Below are positions 34,369-43,679 of a stretch of 64,000 nucleotides of DNA, one piece after another (the first letter of the stretch is position 1; each line of letters opens with the position of its first letter). Below the pieces are notes generated by a model, which worked only from the letters and a program-made list of their open reading frames with translations, was not told the DNA's origin and ran no database searches. The stretch is from Mariniphaga sp041687255. Its GTDB lineage: Bacteria; Bacteroidota; Bacteroidia; Bacteroidales; Prolixibacteraceae. The stretch lies in NCBI GenBank assembly GCA_041687255.1, contig JAWLCL010000001.1:310001-374000 (forward strand), written 5' to 3'. Both the position numbers and the translations under genes were made by a program.

Positions 34369-37095
34369 ATGACCAGAATGCGAAAGCTACTTTTATTCCT
34401 GCTATTTTTGATTGGAACATTTTCCCAGTCATTTGGACAAATCCCTGATGATTCTAATTTTTCAATATATTATTCCAGCCCTGGAAAATATACCATTGCC
34501 GATATTGAAATTTCAGGAATTCGTTATCTCGATAAAACAGTTTTAATCCAATTGTCAGGGCTTCGGGTGGGACAAACCATTGAAGTGCCCGGTGAAGCCA
34601 TTACCAATGCCATTAAAAAGCTTTGGCAGCAGGGTCTGTTCTCAGATGTACAGATTACTGCAAGTAAAATTGCGGGCGATGAAATTTGGCTCGATATTTA
34701 TCTTCAGGAAAGACCACGCCTGTCCGATGTTAATTTTAATGGTGTCAGCAAATCGGAAAAGGATGATATTACTGAAAAAGTTCTGCTGCTGAAAGGTTCG
34801 CAGGTGACTGATAACCAGGTAAACAATGCTGAGCGAACCATCAAGAATATCTTTCTTGCAAAAGGGTTTCTTAATACAGAGGTAAATATTATTCAGCGCG
34901 ACGATACCGCTCAAAACAACAGCATCATTCTTGATATCTACATCGATAAAAAAGAAAAGGTGAAAGTGAATGATATTATTATTCATGGGAATGAAGCCAT
35001 AAAAGAAACTGTTCTTGAGCGGGCAATGAAAAAAACCAACGCTAAAGAACTGCGCAACTTCTTCAAAACAAAAAAATTCCTTGAAGAGGAGTACGAAAAC
35101 GACAAGGCCAACCTGATTGATAAATACAATGAAGAAGGTTATCGTGATGCAATTGTTGTTGACGATACGATATACCAGGTAGAGGTAGGCAAAAAGAATA
35201 AGCCCCGGGTTAATATAGAACTTTGGGTAGATGAAGGTGATAAGTATTATTTTGGAGATATCAAATGGGTTGGTAATACCGTTTATCCGGCAGAATTTCT
35301 GAATAATCAGCTGGGGATTGAAAAAGGAGATGTTTTCAACCAATCGATCCTTGATAAAAGGTTGTTCGATAACGATGTGGGCCTTAACAATTTGTACCTC
35401 GACAAAGGATACCTGTTTTTTGACCTGATGCCTGTGGAGGTAAGCGTTGATAGCGATACCATTAATTATGAAATGCGTATGCGTGAAGGAAAACAGGCAA
35501 CCATCGATAAGGTGTTGATATCGGGTAATACCAAAACTCATGAACATGTTGCACGTCGTGAAATACGTACATATCCGGGCGATTTGTTCAGCAAATCGGA
35601 GATTATCCGTTCGGTAAGGGAACTGGCGCAGTTGGGTCATTTCGATCCCGAGGCAATTAATCCCGATGTAAGGCCGAATGTTGAAAACGGAACCGTTGAC
35701 ATTGAATACCAGTTGCAGGAAAAGGCCAACGACCAGATTGAATTGTCGGGTGGTTGGGGAGCCGGTATGTTTGTAGGTTCCGTAGGTCTGAAGTTTGCCA
35801 ACTTCTCGGTCCGTAATATCCTGAATAAAGAGGCCTGGAGGCCTCTGCCAACGGGTGACGGGCAAACGCTCAGCCTGCGCTATCAAACCAGTGGCAAGTA
35901 TTACCGTACTGTAAGCCTTTCATTTGTTGAACCCTGGCTTGGAGGTAAAAAACCCAATTCCTTTTCATTGTCGCTGTCGCATTCACGAATAAACTATAGC
36001 GCCAATAAATATTACCAGAGCAATCCATACTATGGTGGCGGCTACGGCGGCAGCCCTTATGGAGGTTATGGCGGCTATCCGTATGGAGGCATGGGAGGCT
36101 ACGGAGGTATGGGCGGCTACGGCGGCTATGGTGGTTATCCTTATGGTGGTTATGGTTATGGTGGCTACGGAATGTACCCTCAGTACCAGTACAATTACGA
36201 TTCGGAGGATGATAATACAACCAACGACCAGATATGGGAAACCACTGCTCTGGCAGCAGGGTATGGCTACAGGCTTTCGTGGCCCGACGATTTTTTCACG
36301 GTTTATCATGAATTGTCGTTCGAGCACTACCGGCTGCAGAATATGGGAAGCTTCTTCCGTTTTCTTGCCGATGAGCAGGGAAATGTGAACGGTACCTTCA
36401 ACAACTTCAGCTTTAAAACCGTGTTTGGCCGTAACTCAGTCGATAACCCGCTCTTTTCACGTACGGGATCACAGTTCAGCCTCACATTGAAAACAACACC
36501 TCCCTTTTCCCTTATAAATGGCGTTGATTACAGCGACCCGAATATATCCAATGAAGAACGGTATAAATGGATCGAATACCATAAATGGTTGTTTAAGGGC
36601 CAGGTGTTCAATCCGCTTACCAGCAACAGGAACCTGGTATTGCGAAGTGCCGTGGAGCTTGGATTCCTGGGATATTATGATCCGAACCGCCTTTCTCCTT
36701 TCGAAGGTTTTATTGTGGGTGGATCAGGAATGTCGGGATATAATATCTACGGTACCGATTATGTTGCCTTACGCGGATATAAAGATTTCAGTCTGAGCCC
36801 TCAAAGCGGATCGAAAATGTACTCGAAGTTTACTATGGAAATGAGATATCCAATTACCCTGAAACCAAGTGCAACCATTTATGCCCTGACTTTCCTTGAA
36901 GCCGGTAATTCAAACATGAGTTTCCAGAACTACAATCCTTTTAAACTTCACCGTTCGGCCGGTGTGGGTGTACGTATATTCCTGCCAATGTTCGGTCTCA
37001 TGGGCATCGACTGGGGGTATGGATTTGATGAGGTTCCGGGTAATTCGGGTGCAAACGGAAGTCAGTTCCACTTTGTTATCGGGCAGCAATTCTAA
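34369..37095 (+). CDS. bamA: Outer-membrane protein assembly factor BamA with Gly/Tyr-rich loop
   Basis: The 908-residue precursor has a signal peptide (about 1-24, SFGQ) and POTRA domains over about residues 38-445 (TIADIEISGIRYLDKTVLIQLSG is POTRA1). A C-terminal 16-strand barrel ends in an aromatic HFVIGQQF strand. BamA inserts barrel proteins into the outer membrane. Unusually, residues 556-604 are almost entirely Gly, Tyr, Pro and Met in an early barrel loop, followed by an acidic/Asn patch (611-620). The gene is longer than E. coli BamA (810), partly because of this. It lies 3 bp after uppS and upstream of two Skp-like chaperones, forming an envelope operon. Confidence 0.94.
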   Translation: MTRMRKLLLFLLFLIGTFSQSFGQIPDDSNFSIYYSSPGKYTIADIEISGIRYLDKTVLIQLSGLRVGQTIEVPGEAITNAIKKLWQQGLFSDVQITASKIAGDEIWLDIYLQERPRLSDVNFNGVSKSEKDDITEKVLLLKGSQVTDNQVNNAERTIKNIFLAKGFLNTEVNIIQRDDTAQNNSIILDIYIDKKEKVKVNDIIIHGNEAIKETVLERAMKKTNAKELRNFFKTKKFLEEEYENDKANLIDKYNEEGYRDAIVVDDTIYQVEVGKKNKPRVNIELWVDEGDKYYFGDIKWVGNTVYPAEFLNNQLGIEKGDVFNQSILDKRLFDNDVGLNNLYLDKGYLFFDLMPVEVSVDSDTINYEMRMREGKQATIDKVLISGNTKTHEHVARREIRTYPGDLFSKSEIIRSVRELAQLGHFDPEAINPDVRPNVENGTVDIEYQLQEKANDQIELSGGWGAGMFVGSVGLKFANFSVRNILNKEAWRPLPTGDGQTLSLRYQTSGKYYRTVSLSFVEPWLGGKKPNSFSLSLSHSRINYSANKYYQSNPYYGGGYGGSPYGGYGGYPYGGMGGYGGMGGYGGYGGYPYGGYGYGGYGMYPQYQYNYDSEDDNTTNDQIWETTALAAGYGYRLSWPDDFFTVYHELSFEHYRLQNMGSFFRFLADEQGNVNGTFNNFSFKTVFGRNSVDNPLFSRTGSQFSLTLKTTPPFSLINGVDYSDPNISNEERYKWIEYHKWLFKGQVFNPLTSNRNLVLRSAVELGFLGYYDPNRLSPFEGFIVGGSGMSGYNIYGTDYVALRGYKDFSLSPQSGSKMYSKFTMEMRYPITLKPSATIYALTFLEAGNSNMSFQNYNPFKLHRSAGVGVRIFLPMFGLMGIDWGYGFDEVPGNSGANGSQFHFVIGQQF

Positions 37096-37152
37096 AGGTT
37101 TTACATTTGGCACAAAATATGATAATGTATTACAGTGTTTAAATAATAACAG

Positions 37153-37674
37153 ATGAGAACCATGAAAAAATTTATATTGACCATTGCAGTCCTGATAGCA
37201 GCCAGTGTTACAACTTTTGCTCAGAAGTACGGATTTATCGATTCAGGATATATTCTTGAAAATATCCCCTCTTATAAGGCAGCACAGGAGCAGTTGAACC
37301 AATTGTCGGCGCAGTACCAGAAAGAACTGGAATCGATGCACGCCGAGATTGAACAGATGTATCAGGATTTTCAGGCCGAAAGTGTGTTGCTTTCCGATGA
37401 TATGAAACGGAAACGCGAAGATGTAATCATCTCAAAGGAAAAAGATTACAAGCAGTTACAGCGAAAATATTTCGGACCTGAAGGCGACCTGTTTAAAAAG
37501 CGGCAAGCATTGGTTAAGCCCATTCAGGATGATGTATTTACTGCTGTACAGGAAATTGCAAATGAAGGAAGCTATGCCGTTATTTTTGATAAAGCCGGCG
37601 GTACCACACTGTTTTTTACCAATCCGAGATACGATTTGAGCGACCAGGTATTGCAAAATCTCGGATATAAATAA
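37153..37674 (+). CDS. OmpH/Skp-family periplasmic chaperone, copy 1
   Basis: The 173-residue precursor has a signal peptide (about 1-23, ending TTFAQ). The mature KYGFIDSGYILENIPSYKAAQEQLNQL start is typical of OmpH, then a long charged coiled coil (the Skp tentacle) and a short C-terminal strand region (YAVIFDKAGG). Skp trimers hold unfolded barrel proteins for BamA. The start may be the ATG at 37153 or the one at 37162. It lies 57 bp after bamA and 44 bp before a second copy. Confidence 0.9.
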   Translation: MRTMKKFILTIAVLIAASVTTFAQKYGFIDSGYILENIPSYKAAQEQLNQLSAQYQKELESMHAEIEQMYQDFQAESVLLSDDMKRKREDVIISKEKDYKQLQRKYFGPEGDLFKKRQALVKPIQDDVFTAVQEIANEGSYAVIFDKAGGTTLFFTNPRYDLSDQVLQNLGYK

Positions 37675-37682
37675 TTAATAAT

Positions 37683-37690
37683 TATATTTG
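37683..37690 (+). promoter_or_regulatory. -7 element of an internal promoter for the second ompH
   Basis: TATATTTG lies 28 bp before the second ompH ATG, so this gene may also be transcribed alone. Confidence 0.4.
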
Positions 37691-37718
37691 TGACCAAAAA
37701 TTTAACATTACGTTGACT

Positions 37719-38234
37719 ATGAGAAATTTAATGAAACCACTCGTGCTTCTCTTTTTTGCTGTAGCGGCAATTTCGGCAAGCGCTCAAAATCAAAAATTTG
37801 GACATATCGATTTACAGGCAGTTGTGCAGCTAATGCCAGAAAGAACGGCCGCCGAAACACAATTCAATGCTTTTCAGGCCGACCTGGAAGAAGTATTTGG
37901 CGAAATGCAGCAGAATTACCAGCAGAAACTTGCTGAACTGGAGAAGTTAGGTGAAGAAACCTCTGAGGTTAAAAGAAATGCGAAGATTACTGAACTGCAG
38001 GAGCTTCAGCAGAGGATACAAAATTACCAGATGACTGCTCAGCAGCAAATTCAGCAAAAACAAGCCGAATTGCTTCAGCCCGTTTTCGACAAAGCTGAAC
38101 AAGCTATTGAAGAAGTTGGTAAAGAACAAGGTTTGCTTTACGTATTTGATACCGGAACAAGAGTTGTGTTGTATAAATCCAACCAAAGTGTAGACCTTCT
38201 TCCACTGGTTAAAAAGAAGCTGAACATTCAGTAA
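37719..38234 (+). CDS. OmpH/Skp-family periplasmic chaperone, copy 2
   Basis: The 171-residue precursor has a signal peptide (about 1-22, ISASAQ), then KFGHIDLQAVVQLMPERTAAETQ, a Gln/Glu-rich coiled coil and the closing VLYKSNQSVDLLPLVKKKL. It is a diverged paralogue of the preceding gene. Bacteroidota often keep two tandem ompH genes behind bamA, maybe forming mixed trimers. The ATG at 37719 is preferred over a TTG six bases upstream. A terminator follows. Confidence 0.9.
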   Translation: MRNLMKPLVLLFFAVAAISASAQNQKFGHIDLQAVVQLMPERTAAETQFNAFQADLEEVFGEMQQNYQQKLAELEKLGEETSEVKRNAKITELQELQQRIQNYQMTAQQQIQQKQAELLQPVFDKAEQAIEEVGKEQGLLYVFDTGTRVVLYKSNQSVDLLPLVKKKLNIQ

Positions 38235-38261
38235 AAGTTTTTAAGCCAAAAGATATTATAG

Positions 38262-38290
38262 GCCATCTCCTTGTGGGGGTGGCTTTTTTT
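38262..38290 (+). terminator. Intrinsic terminator of the uppS-bamA-ompH block
   Basis: GCCATCTCC and GGGGGTGGC (two G-U pairs) form a stem with a 4-nt loop, followed by seven T, about 28 bp after the second ompH stop. Confidence 0.85.
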
Positions 38291-38307
38291 GTGGGTGCAA
38301 GTGCCTC

Positions 38308-38335
38308 CGGGAGTCGGACTTTGGAAGTCCGACAT
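38308..38335 (-). repeat. REP-like palindromic repeat, copy 2
   Basis: GTCGGACTT and AAGTCCGAC form a perfect 9-bp stem (38313-38333), preceded by CGGGA. Read on the minus strand it matches the element at 141-169, including the adjoining TCCCG. It lies just beyond the ompH terminator. Confidence 0.6.
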
Positions 38336-38780
38336 TTCTTTGTGAAGTTTTTAACATCCGACACCTGCAGTTGACAGGTTGGTTTGGAGAACGGAATTTT
38401 TTGCTGAGTGAAGGAAAATTTTTGACTTACAAAGCCAAAGTCCCGTGGGCCGGTAAAAAGCGGAAGTGGTGAGGTTATTAAATCCAGGTTCTTATTTCCG
38501 TCGTACCAAAGCCGTTGCAAAGCCGTTCTAAATTGAATTTACATTGAGTTAATATTGAGTTTAATACGTCCCAGGTATGGAGTTGAACAGTTGTAAAGAC
38601 TTTTCCGTGCAGGTAAGAGTTCCTGAAATGGATGATTTTTTTTGATTATAATGGTTTTGACGTTGATTGTTATATTTCGCCGGCAGAATTTCTTCTTTTT
38701 TCATTTTCATAATTGGTTTTGTTTGGATTGGTCGGGAATTCGGATTAATTTAGTGTTGGAATAAACAAACCGGAAATTTT
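38336..38780. other. Intergenic region before glycogen synthase
   Basis: No ORF looks coding; a minus-strand frame of about 100 codons runs through the terminator and repeat and is rejected. A small 11-bp-phased array of ATTGAnTT words lies at about 38531-38563 (ATTGAATTTAC, ATTGAGTTAAT, ATTGAGTTTAAT), reminiscent of the array at 496-568. No clear promoter motif for the next gene is seen. Confidence 0.35.
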
Positions 38781-40619
38781 ATGAATGCAGCAATACAGGC
38801 AGACAGCCCTCCCAATGCCGGGATACCAAAAAATACATATTTGTTTGAAATAGCATGGGAGGTATGCAATCAGGTTGGAGGAATATACACTGTCATTCGT
38901 TCAAAAGTACCTTCAGTGATTGAACAGTGGGGAAATGAAAATTATTTTCTCATCGGACCGTATTTTGAAGAGCAGGCCGCGGCTCACTTTGAGCCTGCAA
39001 CCGATTATTCTTCAAATATCGGCAAGGCTGTCTTGAAGATGCAGGAGAGGGGATTTGAAGTTTACTACGGGCAGTGGATCGTTTCAGGCCGGCCCCAGGT
39101 TGTTCTGTTCAATCCTTTTTCGGTATACGATAAACTGCCAGAAATCAAGCATTTTATGTTTCATGATTATCACATTTCACTCCCCGGGCAGGATGAACTG
39201 ATTGATAAGGTGGCTGCTTTTGGTTTCCAGGTCAAGGAATTTTTAAAGCATATATGCTCAACTGAATTTTGCAGCAAACATGTTATTGCACATTTTCATG
39301 AGTGGATGGCAGGGGTCCCTATTCCCGGTCTGAGGAAGGAAAACCTCGACATTAAAATTGTTTTCACTACTCATGCCACATTGCTGGGGCGATACCTTGC
39401 AATGAACGACAGCAGTTTCTACGAACACCTGGCTTTTTATAACTGGGAGACGGAAGCCGTTAAGTTTAATGTGAAACCCATTGTCGATATTGAACGTGCC
39501 TCTGCTCACGGTGCCCACGTATTTACAACTGTTAGCGAACTTACCGGCAGGGAATGTACGCACCTGCTTGGTCGCACACCCGATATGATTCTTCCAAACG
39601 GGCTTAACATTCAGCGATTTGAAGCGCTTCACCATGTCCAGAATCAGCACCTTCAGTTCAAAGAAAAGATCCATGATTTTGTCAGGGGTCATTTCTTTCA
39701 GAGTTATTCATTCGATTTGGACAATACCATCTATTTTTTTACTTCAGGAAGATATGAATATCATAACAAGGGCTTTGACTTGACCCTTGAGGCGCTGGCG
39801 CGGCTTAACTGGAGGTTGCAGCAGGCGAATTCAAAGATGACTGTGGTTGCCTTCTTCATTACAAAAAAGCCGTTCTATACCTTTAATCCGGAAGTTCTGC
39901 ATTCAAAAGCGCTTATTGAAGACATAAGCCGGGTGTGTGAAGAGATAAAGGAGCAGGTTGGTAAACGTTTGTATACTAAAATAACTTCCGCTAACGGGGC
40001 TTATGAATTTCCGGACCTGAGGGAGATGGTTGATGATTATCTTCGCCTAAAACTGCGCAGGAATGTGCAGGGATGGAAAACTAAATTGTTACCTAAAATT
40101 GTTACCCATACTCTTCTGGATGACGGAAAGGACGAAATCCTGAATTTTCTTCGGATGGCAAATTTGATAAATCACCAGCACGACAGGGTTAAAATAGTAT
40201 ATCATCCCGATTTTATTTCAACATCGAATCCTTTGTTCAAAATGGATTATAACCAGTTTGTCCGCGGTTGTCATTTTGGAATATTTCCGAGCATGTATGA
40301 GCCCTGGGGATATACCCCTCTTGAATGTCTTGCCAGCGGTTTGCCTTCCATTACAAGTAATCTTTCAGGATTTGGCGATTATGTTAGCCGGAATGTTCTC
40401 GACCATGACAAGCAGGGCATGTACATTGTCGATCGTAAATCCAGGGACTTCAACCTTGCTGCAGATGATTTGGCCAAAATGATGATGCAGGTGGTGCAGA
40501 TGACACGTCGCGAAAGAATTGCCATGCGCTACAAATGTGAGGAGGCATCGCTTCATTTCGACTGGTCGAACCTGGGAAAATATTACAACAAAGCTTACAA
40601 CCTGGTGATAACCCGGTAA
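38781..40619 (+). CDS. Glycogen synthase, GT3-type
   Basis: The 612-residue enzyme extends alpha-1,4-glucan from a nucleotide sugar. It resembles the eukaryotic-type GT3 family: YLFEIAWEVCNQVGGIYTVIRSKVP at about residues 20-44, the HFHEWMAG motif near 175, ITSANGAYEFPDL, and the E-x7-E retaining signature in MYEPWGYTPLECLASGLP near residue 510. Domain order is complete (GT-B fold). It may pair with malQ at 27.8 kb in storage glucan metabolism. It sits between ompH and murI, genes that are often adjacent in the phylum. Confidence 0.9.
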   Translation: MNAAIQADSPPNAGIPKNTYLFEIAWEVCNQVGGIYTVIRSKVPSVIEQWGNENYFLIGPYFEEQAAAHFEPATDYSSNIGKAVLKMQERGFEVYYGQWIVSGRPQVVLFNPFSVYDKLPEIKHFMFHDYHISLPGQDELIDKVAAFGFQVKEFLKHICSTEFCSKHVIAHFHEWMAGVPIPGLRKENLDIKIVFTTHATLLGRYLAMNDSSFYEHLAFYNWETEAVKFNVKPIVDIERASAHGAHVFTTVSELTGRECTHLLGRTPDMILPNGLNIQRFEALHHVQNQHLQFKEKIHDFVRGHFFQSYSFDLDNTIYFFTSGRYEYHNKGFDLTLEALARLNWRLQQANSKMTVVAFFITKKPFYTFNPEVLHSKALIEDISRVCEEIKEQVGKRLYTKITSANGAYEFPDLREMVDDYLRLKLRRNVQGWKTKLLPKIVTHTLLDDGKDEILNFLRMANLINHQHDRVKIVYHPDFISTSNPLFKMDYNQFVRGCHFGIFPSMYEPWGYTPLECLASGLPSITSNLSGFGDYVSRNVLDHDKQGMYIVDRKSRDFNLAADDLAKMMMQVVQMTRRERIAMRYKCEEASLHFDWSNLGKYYNKAYNLVITR

Positions 40620-40629
40620 TGCAAAATAT

Positions 40630-41457
40630 ATGACAGCTTCTCCAATAGGTGTTTTTGATTCGGGCTACGGAGGGTTAACCGTGTTAAAAGAACTGGTGAA
40701 TCAACTGCCAGAATACGACTTTCTTTACCTGGGCGATAATGCCCGCACCCCTTATGGTACCCGATCGTTCAGGGTAGTGTATGAGTATACTCTTCAGGCG
40801 GTGAAATACCTGTTTACGCAGAACTGCCCGTTGATAATTATCGCCTGCAACACAGCTTCGGCAAAGGCGCTGCGGAGCATTCAGCAACTCGACTTGCCGG
40901 GGCTTGCTCCCGACCGCAGAGTATTGGGTGTTATTCGGCCCAGTGTTGAAAAGGTGGCAGAGATAACTGTAAACGGAAGGGTGGGGGTACTGGGAACTCC
41001 GGGAACTGTCCTTTCTGAATCGTACCCCATTGAGCTTCAGAAGTGGGCCGGCGGAACAGTGAAATCAACCGTGCAGGAAGCTTGTCCGCTTTGGGTTCCT
41101 TTGGTAGAAAACAATGAAATTGATTCGGAAGGAGCAGCTTATTTCGTCAAAAAGAACATTAACAATATCTTGCAGAAGGATAATGAGCTGGATACCCTGA
41201 TACTTGGCTGCACGCATTATCCTTTACTTATCAAGCAGATTGCCCGGTTTGTACCCCCAACTGTTCGCATTCTCGACCAGGGACAAATTGTTGCCGAAAA
41301 GCTTGTCGATTACCTTCAGCGCCATCCGGAAATGGAGCAACGGTTGTCAAAAAACAGGAATATCCGTTTTCAGACAACCGAAGCGGCCGATAATTTCAAC
41401 GAAAAGGCTGCCCTTTTTCTGGGGCAGGAGGTTTCATCGCAAACCATTCATTTTTAA
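40630..41457 (+). CDS. murI: Glutamate racemase
   Basis: The 275-residue cofactor-independent racemase supplies D-glutamate for peptidoglycan. Catalytic cysteines are Cys73 (IIACNTASA) and Cys194 (LGCTHYPLL); the GVFDSGYGGLTVLKEL start and YLGDNARTPYG are typical. It lies 10 bp after the glycogen synthase and is probably co-transcribed with it. It converges on the kinase gene with a 17-bp gap and no evident terminator. Confidence 0.94.
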   Translation: MTASPIGVFDSGYGGLTVLKELVNQLPEYDFLYLGDNARTPYGTRSFRVVYEYTLQAVKYLFTQNCPLIIIACNTASAKALRSIQQLDLPGLAPDRRVLGVIRPSVEKVAEITVNGRVGVLGTPGTVLSESYPIELQKWAGGTVKSTVQEACPLWVPLVENNEIDSEGAAYFVKKNINNILQKDNELDTLILGCTHYPLLIKQIARFVPPTVRILDQGQIVAEKLVDYLQRHPEMEQRLSKNRNIRFQTTEAADNFNEKAALFLGQEVSSQTIHF

Positions 41458-41474
41458 TAAATTTCACCGACTGA

Positions 41475-42563
41475 TCAGCCAAGCAGTTCTTTCACTGTAC
41501 GTTTCATCTCATCGTACTGTTGTTCTATGCTTGTTAATAGTTTGTACTGGGCGCGTGTACGCACCAGATTATGGTCGGCCGATTTTATTTTGTAGTAATT
41601 ATCGCCATCGATGTAATCCATCAGAAAGCGAAGTACCTGTTCGTAGGTAATGTAACGGGCCGAAAAGGGAAGGTATTCAATTTCTTTATCGGTCAGGAAT
41701 GAAGCGGCTTCCTCAAGATACCCCCTGGTAAAGGCCCTGAAAATTTCAATATCCATCGATACATTTTCCAGGTTGGTATCGTCCTCTTTTCCGGTATTCG
41801 TATAAAAGCGGATGGCATCGCCAAAATCGTTAAGAACTGTACTGCTGAGCACAGTGTCCAAATCAATCACGCACAGCACCTCTCCGTTTTTATCGAACAG
41901 AATGTTGTTAATTTTTGTGTCGTTATGGCTTATGCGCGTAGGGATAGTACCATTTTCAACCAGCTGCCAGAAATCCATCATTTCCTTCCGTCGGCTTTCA
42001 ATCCATCCTATTTCTTCGGCAACTGATGCTTTGCGTCCCACAGGATCTTTGCTTAAGGTTGCGTCCCACTGTTCGAAGCGGATGCGGATGTTATGAAATC
42101 CCGGCAGTATATCGGTAAGAGGCTCGTTCAAATCGGCAACCAGCGACTGGAATTTACCGATGCCTTTTCCTCCCGCATACGCCAGTTCAGGTGTTGGTGC
42201 TGATTCATAGGCAATGGTGTCTTCAATGAAAAGGCTTACTGCCCAGTATTCATTTTCTTCATCTTCATGATACAGTTTTCCATCATGAGTGCGGATGATT
42301 GTCATGGCCTGACGCATGGGGTCACCGCCTGTTTCTGTAACTTTCCCCTTTATATGGCTGCACACCTTTTCAATGTTTTCCATCATTGCCGGAACCGGCG
42401 AAAAAATCCTTTTGTTTTTTCGCTGGAGAATGTACCGGGGTGAGCCTTCCTGCATCTCTATTATGTAGGTATCATTTATGAAACCTTCTCCCAGTGGAGC
42501 CACATCTTTTATTGTTCCCTCAAGCCTGAATTTGCCGGCTATTTCTTTTAGTTTAGTTTCCAT
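41475..42563 (-). CDS. Aminoglycoside phosphotransferase-fold sugar kinase
   Basis: The 362-residue APH-family kinase has a nucleotide-binding N-lobe (VAPLGEGFINDTYII), the catalytic HNDTKINNIL loop near residue 215 (Brenner-type H-N-D) and the metal-binding CVIDLDTV near 232-239. In Bacteroidota such proteins sit beside a sugar-1-phosphate nucleotidyltransferase and resemble N-acetylhexosamine 1-kinase NahK. It starts 4 bp after that gene here, so a kinase plus nucleotidyltransferase sugar-activation pair is inferred. The substrate is unproven. Confidence 0.8.
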   Translation of the reverse strand: METKLKEIAGKFRLEGTIKDVAPLGEGFINDTYIIEMQEGSPRYILQRKNKRIFSPVPAMMENIEKVCSHIKGKVTETGGDPMRQAMTIIRTHDGKLYHEDEENEYWAVSLFIEDTIAYESAPTPELAYAGGKGIGKFQSLVADLNEPLTDILPGFHNIRIRFEQWDATLSKDPVGRKASVAEEIGWIESRRKEMMDFWQLVENGTIPTRISHNDTKINNILFDKNGEVLCVIDLDTVLSSTVLNDFGDAIRFYTNTGKEDDTNLENVSMDIEIFRAFTRGYLEEAASFLTDKEIEYLPFSARYITYEQVLRFLMDYIDGDNYYKIKSADHNLVRTRAQYKLLTSIEQQYDEMKRTVKELLG

Positions 42564-42567
42564 GATT

Positions 42568-43467
42568 TTAATATAACTTTTTCGGATACTGTCCTTGTTC
42601 GATTAATTTTTTTAACTGCTCAATCACCAATGGTTTATCCTCTTTATAGGTTACGCCAAACCATGGTGAATCAGCCTTAAGTACTTCCACTTTAGCCTGT
42701 CCGTCCCTTATCATATCGAATACCACCGATGGGATGTAAATTTCTGATTTGGGTTCGTTGATGTGAGCCTCCAGGAAAGCAGTGAATTTCTTTTCCAGAA
42801 TTTCAAAAACCGATGGCTGAAATCCCCAGATGTTCATTGATACACTTTCATTTCCGGTAAGTTCTTTTTCGCTGCCATCGGGTTCAATGGAGATTATTCT
42901 GCCATTTCTTTTAACTATTTTAGTTGTTTCAACGATTTTCTGCAGCAGGCCTTTGTCGTCAACATCACAGATTCCCCGTGATACTGAGCCATGATCGGAA
43001 AGTGTGTTGCTGAGTTTGTAGCCAACCATGGCATATTTATCAGAGGCATTGTCCCGGGTGAGAAATTCTGCCATAGTTTTATAGGCATTGAATCCATAAA
43101 AATCATCGGCATTCAACGCACAGAACGGTTCATGAATTGCATCGCGAGCAACAAGAATGGCATGAGCAGTTCCCCAGGGTTTTTCACGTCCTTCAGGAAG
43201 TGTGAATCCCGCCGGCAGATTATCAAGTTCCTGAAATACATACTCCACTTCTATTTTTCCTTTCAGCCTGGGGTCGAACTTTTCTTTAAAAGCCTCTGCA
43301 AAGCTTTCCCGGATAACAAAAACTACCTTTCCAAATCCTGCTCTGATGGCATCAAATATTGAATAATCAATTATGGCTTCTCCATTTGGACCAACAGGTT
43401 CAACCTGTTTTAATCCCCCAAACCGGCTGCCCATTCCTGCAGCCAGAATTAGTAAAGTTGGTTTCAT
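42568..43467 (-). CDS. Sugar-1-phosphate nucleotidyltransferase
   Basis: The 299-residue nucleotidyltransferase (GT-A-like fold) has the activating signature LILAAGMGSRFGGLKQVEPVGPNGEAIIDY at residues 5-34 and a metal-binding NADDFYG near residue 118. It would couple a sugar-1-phosphate to NTP. It lacks the C-terminal hexapeptide repeats of GlmU or GlgC. It is the upstream gene of a tight pair with the kinase. Base and sugar preferences cannot be read with confidence. Confidence 0.82.
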   Translation of the reverse strand: MKPTLLILAAGMGSRFGGLKQVEPVGPNGEAIIDYSIFDAIRAGFGKVVFVIRESFAEAFKEKFDPRLKGKIEVEYVFQELDNLPAGFTLPEGREKPWGTAHAILVARDAIHEPFCALNADDFYGFNAYKTMAEFLTRDNASDKYAMVGYKLSNTLSDHGSVSRGICDVDDKGLLQKIVETTKIVKRNGRIISIEPDGSEKELTGNESVSMNIWGFQPSVFEILEKKFTAFLEAHINEPKSEIYIPSVVFDMIRDGQAKVEVLKADSPWFGVTYKEDKPLVIEQLKKLIEQGQYPKKLY

Positions 43468-43679
43468 AATAAAAGTTTATAATTATAATAGTATGAATAA
43501 AATTCCAATTGACTGTTTTTTTCTAAACTTTCCAAATTATTGTTTGCACGGAAAGGTACTTCTGAATTTTCACAGTACGAAAAAAAGAAATCTTTTTGAT
43601 TTATAAAAATGTTTGGGTTGAAGGTTTGGAAAGCATTTTTTGCCGGGTGGAGGAACATAGGTTTTAAACTAAAGCGGGG

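Noticed and set aside
34642..35886. A 414-codon open frame antisense to bamA
   Set aside because: It lies wholly inside bamA on the other strand and has no recognisable domain or start context. Long antisense frames arise from codon bias; bamA reads as a full, conserved protein here.
38209..38520. A minus-strand frame of 103 codons over the ompH terminator
   Set aside because: It runs through an ompH stop, a terminator and a palindromic repeat, has no homology I can see and low protein-like composition.
40630..41457. Second possible racemase or isomerase assignment for murI
   Set aside because: Both catalytic Cys and the GVFDSGYGG start are present, so glutamate racemase stands.
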